Shown piece by piece: positions 1-5,067 of a stretch of DNA of 5,067 nucleotides. The position numbers and the translations under genes are program-made. Source of the stretch: Candidatus Parvibacillus calidus. Its GTDB lineage: Bacteria; Bacteroidota; Bacteroidia; Chitinophagales; Saprospiraceae. The stretch spans positions 2,802,779 to 2,807,845 of the forward strand of contig CP058702.1 of assembly GCA_013414645.1 (NCBI GenBank), written 5' to 3'. How positions within the stretch are numbered: position 1 is the first letter of the stretch; every line of letters begins with the position of its first letter. The notes under the pieces are model-generated. The model worked only from the letters and a program-made list of their open reading frames with translations. It was not told the DNA's origin and did not search any database.

Positions 1-799
1 AACAGGAATCAGTATTCTCTTCACCTTATTGAAATTTATTGAGTCCGGACAAATTTACAGTCTATCATTTACTTGCCACAAAATAATAATTTATCCGCTC
101 AAAAATGTATATTATATCATTCCAACGCCAGTGGCACTCAATTGCCCATAAAATTTGTCCAAAGTATAGATGTGTACGACTTACTTACTATAGTACCTGA
201 AAATCTCTTCAAAGCTGGCACAATAATGATGGATCTTCCTATGTCTAACATTTTTAAAATCAAAGGCTTTCAACGACTCACTATGGGCGAGGTTAGAAAA
301 AGTTACAACATTTCTGTGCCTTTGACTTCGATCCTGATAAGCAAGATAGAAAACTCTGAATGCATTTTCTTATCCGGCAAATCTGTTTTGAACTCCAAGA
401 TGGAAGCCTAATCATACGTTCTTTGCCAACTTCCCCTTTTATGAAACCATTACAGGCCAAAGAGAATGTCACCTCATTGAATGCAGATGTGGCGAGACCA
501 TTAAAGAAAAAAGCTGACAATTATTATATTATATTTTTTACAATACTTTATGAATTGATAATTTTATATTTGCAATATATACTCAATCATATAATGAATT
601 CCTTAGGATACTGACTTAACTGTCTTAACTTGAATCTTACCTTTGAGGCAGCCGACTTGAATATAGTTACTTTAAGGCGACTATCGTCTCAGCAGCTTCA
701 CTACCCCGGTCTAATCATAAGTATCAAACAATAAATGCAGAAATGCATCTTCCTCCTTTTGATTTGATTGATTATCAACATTACATGATAGCCAGAAAT
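1..799. other. AT-rich stretch downstream of the operon with no supportable gene
   Basis: This stretch is visibly richer in A and T than the susC/susD genes, most strongly at about 515-600. The longest frames are 73-411 (plus, TTG start, 112 codons; first in-frame ATG at 226), 360-614 (plus, 84 codons, ending in a hydrophobic, AT-driven stretch) and 293-520 (minus, 75 codons). They overlap one another, none shows a recognisable domain, and none has a convincing Bacteroidota promoter or start context. I see no tRNA, rRNA, CRISPR array, insertion-sequence end or att-like repeat. Small repeats exist (AAATGCAG/AAATGCAT side by side at 733-748; an inverted 10-mer at 47-56 and 151-160) but are at chance level. 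It may be plain intergenic DNA, or the remains of a decayed gene or of an unannotated small RNA. Confidence 0.6.
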
Positions 800-825
800 A
801 AAAAAGGCGGACATCGCTGCCCGCC
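800..825 (-). terminator. Rho-independent terminator of the susC-susD unit
   Basis: On the minus strand GGCGGGCA and TGTCCGCC form an 8-bp stem (seven Watson-Crick pairs and one G-U) closed by a GCGA tetraloop of the stable GNRA type, followed at once by six T. On the plus strand the G-U pair becomes an A-C mismatch and the loop becomes TCGC. The hairpin is therefore clearly better in the minus direction, although A/T tracts flank both sides. It lies 47 bases after the susD-like stop, the right place to end that transcript. Confidence 0.85.
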
Positions 826-872
826 CAAAAATATTCAGTACACTTCAATTATTCAAAAACTCGCGTCCTTCA

Positions 873-2792
873 TTAATTTTGTTTTGCCCACCATAATGGG
901 GTTAATACGTTGTCAGGTCCACCTAACTGGCTCACTGCCTGGTTATATCCATCCTTACTGCTATTAGAGAGGGAGGATGGGTACTTAAGCCTTTGAGCAT
1001 AAAACTTGATGCTACTGGTCATAAAGTTGGAGCTGTTCAAGTCAGGCAAATTAGGCAGAACGTCTTCAACAGCCGGATTTTCAAAGAATGGAAGTCCAAG
1101 TCTTCGTTTGTCATTCCATGCTTCTAACGGCAACCAAGGTACCTGTGCCAGATATTTCTGGGTGATGATCTTGGTGAGGCGGTCATTGCGTACGGCACCA
1201 CCCTTGTAAACATTATTCACAGGGTAAAGGATATCAACTGTTCCGGGGTCTCCTGTAAAGCCATCCACATAATTCATGGTGTGCGAAACTCCCGGCTCGG
1301 CAGTATGATTCCAATTAACTGAGGTACCCGCATAGTTATAAGATTCGGAAGCAAGGTATTGATCAAGGTACTGAGAAACACCATGATATTCAAAACTTGC
1401 TGCGATTCCTGCCTCATAGGCAGCTTGTCCGCTCATGCCTGCATTCCAGCCGCGCTCTGCAGCTTCGGCAATAAGGAAGAAAGACTCCCATGGCGCAAAG
1501 AAAACCCTGCGATTCTTACTGTTTCTGTACTTCAGGGCCAGACAAGGGGTAGTTCCGTTGTTGCCGCGGAAATGATTCTTTGAGCCTTTGGCAGCCCATG
1601 CTCCGCCAGTCGTTGTGTTCCAGGTAAACTTGGCATCAATGGACTTAACCGGATCTCCATTGTCATCAGTAAATTCTGAAATGGTAGTTTTAGCAGAATT
1701 ATCCCAGGAAGGATATGCGCAAAAATCAGAATTGTCAAACCAACCCGGAATTATAAAGGTTTTATACGCTCTTGGATCCATTGTATTAGGCAAACCATCC
1801 AGCCAGTAACCTACTGTCGGATCATTGGTCTTATCCGTATAGAAATCGGGGAATTTCTGGCCGATATATCCTTCCGGCTTAACTGCCGGCTGGATTTCAG
1901 CAGGAAGTTGATCCACAGATTTTACCCCACCAAGATTGGTATATAGATTATTCAAAGTAGCAGAAAGGAATTGAAGGTTCCATTCCCTTGACATCACACC
2001 GGTGAGTGCGTCCCATCCCGGCTGTTCTTTTACGCTAAAAGTTTCATCTGCAGTCTTGATGTAATTACCATCTTTGACGGCATCTTCAAATTCTGACTGC
2101 GCCTTACCCGGATCCACTTCCGAAAGTCTCATTGCCAGACGCATTCTCATGGAATTTCCATATTTCTGCCATTTCTGATAGTCATACTTATAGCCGAATG
2201 CAATGCTGCCGGAATTGACTACATCAGCAGCTGGAGCGTTAAGATCCAGCTTGGCAGTAGCATCCTTCAACTCAGCGAGCATATAATAATATACATCTTT
2301 CACGCTGTTGTATTCAGGGTTTTTACCTTTGAAAGCGTCTATAGCAATAGGTCCGAATCCATCAGACATCTCAGAAAGCAGATAGACTCTCCAGATACGG
2401 GCTATCTGTACCAGGTTGTTGGTATATAGCTTATTAGTACCATTGGCAATCTGCTTGTTGCCCACTTCGATTCCGGTATTGATTGAATTCAACCAACCGG
2501 AGATGTATCGCCAATAGTCGGAAGACCAACCATCATCGGTACCACCGGTCTGCAAAGAACCACCCAGTTCGAAACGAGCAGCACGTTTCCAGTATAGAAC
2601 ATAGACCCGCTCTGCGATATGTGGGTCCATCTGAAGACCTACAATCGAATTGTTGATAAAGTACTCCACCTGAACCTGATCATCACTCGCTGCTAGCGGG
2701 TCAACATTCAGCTCATCAAATTTGGAGCGCGAATTGAAGGCCATGACAAAGAAAAATCCGGCCAACAAGGTTAATATTTTATTTTTATTCAT
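873..2792 (-). CDS. SusD_2-type SusD/RagB nutrient-binding outer membrane protein, lacking the usual lipidation cysteine
   Basis: This is a complete 639-residue SusD-like protein, expected to cap the preceding SusC barrel at the cell surface and bind the ligand. The N-terminus has a lysine-containing start, a hydrophobic stretch (residues 6-19) and then the classic mature start SKFDELNVDP (23-32). Helical TPR-like segments follow: ARIWRVYLLSEMSDGFGPI (131-149), MLAELKDATAKLD (171-183) and WQKYGNSMRMRLAMRLSEVD (208-227); the last is typical of the SusD_2 (PF12771-type) group. Further family landmarks are ESFFLIAEAAERGWNAG (436-452), the aliphatic-rich YEAGIAASFEYHGVS (459-473), IITQKYLAQVPWLPLEAWND (542-561) and the C-terminal GGPDNVLTPLWWAK (624-637). 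The ATG at 2792 is the natural start: the signal peptide follows directly and the susC-like stop is 17 bases upstream. At 639 residues it is longer than most SusD_2 proteins, with extra-looking W/T/G/N-rich stretches near 350-410 and 485-530. The oddity is Arg22 at the place of the expected lipoprotein cysteine. Family assignment is firm; ligand unknown; surface anchoring is in doubt. Confidence 0.95.
   Translation of the reverse strand: MNKNKILTLLAGFFFVMAFNSRSKFDELNVDPLAASDDQVQVEYFINNSIVGLQMDPHIAERVYVLYWKRAARFELGGSLQTGGTDDGWSSDYWRYISGWLNSINTGIEVGNKQIANGTNKLYTNNLVQIARIWRVYLLSEMSDGFGPIAIDAFKGKNPEYNSVKDVYYYMLAELKDATAKLDLNAPAADVVNSGSIAFGYKYDYQKWQKYGNSMRMRLAMRLSEVDPGKAQSEFEDAVKDGNYIKTADETFSVKEQPGWDALTGVMSREWNLQFLSATLNNLYTNLGGVKSVDQLPAEIQPAVKPEGYIGQKFPDFYTDKTNDPTVGYWLDGLPNTMDPRAYKTFIIPGWFDNSDFCAYPSWDNSAKTTISEFTDDNGDPVKSIDAKFTWNTTTGGAWAAKGSKNHFRGNNGTTPCLALKYRNSKNRRVFFAPWESFFLIAEAAERGWNAGMSGQAAYEAGIAASFEYHGVSQYLDQYLASESYNYAGTSVNWNHTAEPGVSHTMNYVDGFTGDPGTVDILYPVNNVYKGGAVRNDRLTKIITQKYLAQVPWLPLEAWNDKRRLGLPFFENPAVEDVLPNLPDLNSSNFMTSSIKFYAQRLKYPSSLSNSSKDGYNQAVSQLGGPDNVLTPLWWAKQN
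2730..2792 (-). other. Signal peptide of the SusD-like protein with a broken lipobox
   Basis: Codons 1-21 encode a short basic start (MNKNK), a hydrophobic core (ILTLLAGFFFVMAF) and a polar NS pair. In related SusD proteins the next residue is the cysteine that signal peptidase II exposes and that is lipidated; here it is arginine (codon CGC at 2729-2727). VMA (residues 16-18) could instead serve as a signal peptidase I site, giving an unanchored protein. The targeting peptide itself is clear; the processing route is inference. Confidence 0.65.
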
Positions 2793-2809
2793 TTTTTCTG
2801 ATTTTAAAA
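2793..2809 (-). promoter_or_regulatory. A-rich translation initiation region of the susD-like gene
   Basis: The 17 bases between the susC-like stop and the susD-like ATG read TTTTAAAATCAGAAAAA on the minus strand. There is no purine-rich Shine-Dalgarno core such as GGAGG. Five A stand directly before the ATG, which fits the known preference in Bacteroidota for A residues upstream of the start instead of a Shine-Dalgarno sequence. The short gap leaves no room for a separate promoter and supports co-transcription with the transporter gene. Confidence 0.45.
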
Positions 2810-5067
2810 TTAGAAATTGAATGCCAGGTTGATGAAATAAGTTCTTGAGGTCGGAGCAGTCAGGTTTTCAAAACCTATTGCATTGGTTCCTGTAGCGAAT
2901 ACTGATTCAGGATCGACTCCCAGAATGTTACTCTTAAGCATCCATACGTTGTTGATTGAGAATCCGACCTTAGCATTCTGAATACCGACCTTTCGCGTCA
3001 GTGTTGTTGGCAGCATATAGTTTAACTGAATATTACGCAGCCTGATATTAGTAGCATCATAGATGTTGCGTTCAGTAAATCCTAAGTTGCCCGGTACAGT
3101 TCTCCAGTATTGTTGAGGAGTGATTTCCTTTGTATTGACTTCAAAAGTTCCATCTTCCTTTTCAACAACACCTTCCAATACATATTTTGCCCTTTCACCA
3201 TTGGTTACGGTTTCGGCACCGGTACCTGCAAACTGCATCTGGAACCGTGTACCTGAGAATATCTCGCCACCGAAGCGTCCATCAATCAAGAACGATAAAG
3301 ACAAGTTCTTGTAACTGAGCGTATTGGTCCATCCCAGCAGCGCCTTAGCCTGCTGATTACCAAGATAAGTTTTTTCCTTTCCTATTTGTGGGAGACCTTC
3401 ACCCGTAAGGATCAATTGTCCAAAATATGGGCTTGTTTCATCTTCCACTCTCTTATATGTACTTCCGTAGATATCGCCATAGTTTTCACCTTCTACAGCC
3501 TGAATCTGAACATTGTCAAATCCGCCCAAACCGTACACGGTCACTTTTTCTTCCGGTGCCAGCTTGACGATCTTGTTTCTGTTTCTGGAGATATTGAACA
3601 ACATATCCCAGTTGAGACCGTCAGTACTTCTCAGGATGTTACCGCTCAACACCAATTCCACACCTGTATTCTGGATGTTACCGGCGTTGATAATTTTGCG
3701 CTCATAACCACTGAGGGGGTCCATAGGTATGGCCATCAACTGATTGATTGCATTGGTTTTGTAAAAAGTAAAGTCTAGGCCGAATCTATTCTTCAGGAAT
3801 CGCATCTCTGTTCCAACTTCGATGGAGTTGATCAATTCATTTACAACATCATCATTATACAGTGTTGAATTTCTGCCGGCATTGGTCACACCATTGGGGT
3901 CTTTGCCAATCCAGTATGTGTTGTACAACTGGTAAGGCGACAGGTCATTTCCGACTGAAGCATAGGATGCACGCAATTTACCATAGCTAAGGATGTCGGT
4001 ATTATTCATGAGTTCAGTAAATACAAAGGATGCGCTGACTGAAGGATACAGGAATGATCTGTTCTGCTTGGCAAGTGTAGAAGTCCAGTCATTTCTAAGG
4101 GTAGCTTCCAGGAAGAGCAGTTCTTCGTAATTGATCTGGGCGCTTCCGTAGATTGAATTAGTCTGGCGTTGGCTGAAGCTTTGGCCGACAGAAGGATTGG
4201 ACTTTGAATTATTCAGTGAGAACAGGTTTGGAACTTCCAATTCGCCTGCGCTACCGCTTATACCGCTGGATTTCTGCTGCATGATATTACCACCCAGTGT
4301 CAACATTCCACCGATTTTTCCAAACAGATTATCTTTTCTTGCAGTAAATAAAGTGCTGTAATTGGCTTCCCTGAAAGTCTCTTTGTACAGGCCATAGCGT
4401 CCTGTAGCCGTGAGTGGGCTGCCGGCGTATGTCTTATTTTCACCATTTGTGGTATACAAGTCACCACCTGCGCGAATTTCACCGGTAAGCCAGCTGGTAA
4501 AGGCATACTTCAAACCTCCGGTCATGATAAACCTGTTCCTGACATCGTTGTTCAATCTGTACAATGCTGACCAGTATGGGTTGATACCATTTCCGGAACC
4601 ATACCATAGCATTTTGCCGTCCGGCTTCACCGGATCACTGAATTTGGTTATATCGATGGTTGAAGGCATCAGATACATGAGGGCAAATGTGTTGTTATTG
4701 ACATCCGGACCACCTAATGGGCGGTTCTGAGCTTCAGTGTTGCTGTACTGAATCTTGGTATCAAGGGTCAACTTGTCAGATGCCATCTTGGTTACAGTAC
4801 GAGCCATCAGGTTATTCCTTGTCAGGTTGGCTCCCCGGATCATACTTTCATTACCTACATGGTTGTAGGAAGCATAGACCGAAGTCCCCTTATACATTTG
4901 CTGGAAAGCAATATTGTAGTTGGAGGAGAAGCCTGTCTTAAGGTAGTTACCCAGGTTGTCGTAATTGGTCATCGGACTGCTTGTGCTATCCCAGTTCTTG
5001 ACGACCTGTCCTTCGACCTTCGGTCCCCAACTTAGATTGGATTTGATGTCGTAAACATTATCGGTTC
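2810..5067 (-). CDS. SusC/RagA-family TonB-linked outer membrane transporter, 5'-partial (C-terminal ~751 residues)
   Basis: This is the barrel part of a SusC-like TonB-dependent transporter, which moves oligomeric nutrients across the outer membrane together with a SusD lid. The frame stays open from the stop (TAA, 2812-2810) to the window edge. Upstream of the in-frame ATG at 4972 the translation continues with SWGPKVEGQVVKNWDS, a conserved SusC segment just after the plug, so that ATG is internal. Counting from the first full codon at the edge, family landmarks are RNDWTSTL then FLYPSVSASFVF (about 324-348), SYGKLRASYASVGND (360-374), SGYERKIINAGNIQNTGVEL (452-471), FNISRNRNKIV (490-500), GENYGDIYGSTYKR (526-539), LSLSFLIDGRFGGEIFSGT (588-606), NIRLRNIQLNYMLP (673-686) and GVDPES (716-721). 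The chain ends in an aromatic residue (AFNF), the usual signal for barrel insertion. Full-length relatives have about 1000 residues, so roughly 250-300 N-terminal residues (signal peptide, CarboxypepD_reg-like domain, TonB box, plug) are missing here. The frame shows no internal stops or frameshifts. The susD-like gene follows after 17 bases, implying one operon. Family assignment is firm; the substrate is unknown. Confidence 0.96.
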   Translation of the reverse strand, partial: TDNVYDIKSNLSWGPKVEGQVVKNWDSTSSPMTNYDNLGNYLKTGFSSNYNIAFQQMYKGTSVYASYNHVGNESMIRGANLTRNNLMARTVTKMASDKLTLDTKIQYSNTEAQNRPLGGPDVNNNTFALMYLMPSTIDITKFSDPVKPDGKMLWYGSGNGINPYWSALYRLNNDVRNRFIMTGGLKYAFTSWLTGEIRAGGDLYTTNGENKTYAGSPLTATGRYGLYKETFREANYSTLFTARKDNLFGKIGGMLTLGGNIMQQKSSGISGSAGELEVPNLFSLNNSKSNPSVGQSFSQRQTNSIYGSAQINYEELLFLEATLRNDWTSTLAKQNRSFLYPSVSASFVFTELMNNTDILSYGKLRASYASVGNDLSPYQLYNTYWIGKDPNGVTNAGRNSTLYNDDVVNELINSIEVGTEMRFLKNRFGLDFTFYKTNAINQLMAIPMDPLSGYERKIINAGNIQNTGVELVLSGNILRSTDGLNWDMLFNISRNRNKIVKLAPEEKVTVYGLGGFDNVQIQAVEGENYGDIYGSTYKRVEDETSPYFGQLILTGEGLPQIGKEKTYLGNQQAKALLGWTNTLSYKNLSLSFLIDGRFGGEIFSGTRFQMQFAGTGAETVTNGERAKYVLEGVVEKEDGTFEVNTKEITPQQYWRTVPGNLGFTERNIYDATNIRLRNIQLNYMLPTTLTRKVGIQNAKVGFSINNVWMLKSNILGVDPESVFATGTNAIGFENLTAPTSRTYFINLAFNF

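Noticed and set aside
47..160. Inverted 10-mer GGACAAATTT (47-56) / AAATTTGTCC (151-160)
   Set aside because: The match does not extend beyond 10 bases, the arms are 94 bases apart, and a match of this length is expected at about chance level in a stretch this size. No transposase or target-site duplication accompanies it.
73..411. 112-codon plus-strand frame as a protein-coding gene
   Set aside because: It needs a TTG start, which is uncommon in Bacteroidota, has no recognisable domain or promoter, and overlaps other frames in AT-rich DNA. It is described under the intergenic stretch and kept only as an open question.
293..520. 75-codon minus-strand frame downstream of the terminator
   Set aside because: It is short and Ser/Cys/Lys-rich without a recognisable motif, lies beyond the operon terminator and conflicts with the plus-strand frames.
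565..572. TATATTTG, matching the Bacteroidota -7 element TAnnTTTG on the plus strand
   Set aside because: No TTTG-like -33 element stands at the right distance upstream, the surrounding DNA is AT-rich so a chance match is likely, and no gene follows within a useful distance (the first ATG gives a 6-codon frame).
733..748. Tandem near-duplicate of an 8-mer (AAATGCAG, AAATGCAT)
   Set aside because: There are only two copies, one imperfect, and no wider repeat structure.
743..967. 74-codon plus-strand frame running over the terminator and into the susD 3' end
   Set aside because: Its codons run through the terminator hairpin and antisense to the conserved C-terminal WWAK coding region; it is a shadow.
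3386..3778. 130-codon plus-strand frame antisense to the SusC-like gene
   Set aside because: The opposite strand here encodes well-conserved SusC barrel motifs (SGYERKIINAG, NISRNRNK, GENYGDIYGS). The antisense frame has no family features and is explained as a shadow, as are the other plus-strand frames within 1006-1809, 3120-3314, 3513-3707 and 4410-4941.

Overview
The window is from a member of the Bacteroidota. It carries one SusC/SusD outer-membrane nutrient-uptake pair, the hallmark gene pair of this phylum, read on the minus strand. The protein motifs are diagnostic, and the start region of the susD-like gene is A-rich with no Shine-Dalgarno sequence, as is usual in the phylum. I cannot name a genus.

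Layout, read on the minus strand from right to left. From the right edge (5067) to 2810 runs the C-terminal part, about 751 codons, of a SusC/RagA-type TonB-dependent transporter. Its frame is open through the window edge, so the signal peptide, the N-terminal carboxypeptidase-regulatory-like domain, the plug and the operon promoter lie outside. After a 17-base gap comes a complete 639-residue SusD-like protein (873-2792) of the SusD_2 / SusD-RagB nutrient-binding type. A compact hairpin followed by six T (800-825, read on the minus strand) ends the transcription unit 47 bases after the susD stop. Positions 1-799 are visibly AT-rich and hold no gene that I can support, only short overlapping reading frames without recognisable families.

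The two proteins should work as one machine. The SusC barrel with its plug sits in the outer membrane and is energised by TonB, while the SusD protein acts as a lid over the extracellular mouth and captures the ligand. No glycosidase, peptidase, sigma/anti-sigma pair or sensor is in the window, so the substrate cannot be inferred.

The one real oddity is in the SusD-like protein. Its signal peptide is otherwise ordinary, but the residue where the lipidated cysteine is expected is arginine (codon CGC instead of TGC, one transition). This is either a sequence error, a recent mutation, or a SusD that is not lipid-anchored. Apart from that the window looks like an ordinary SusCD locus, and I see no sign of an undescribed system.
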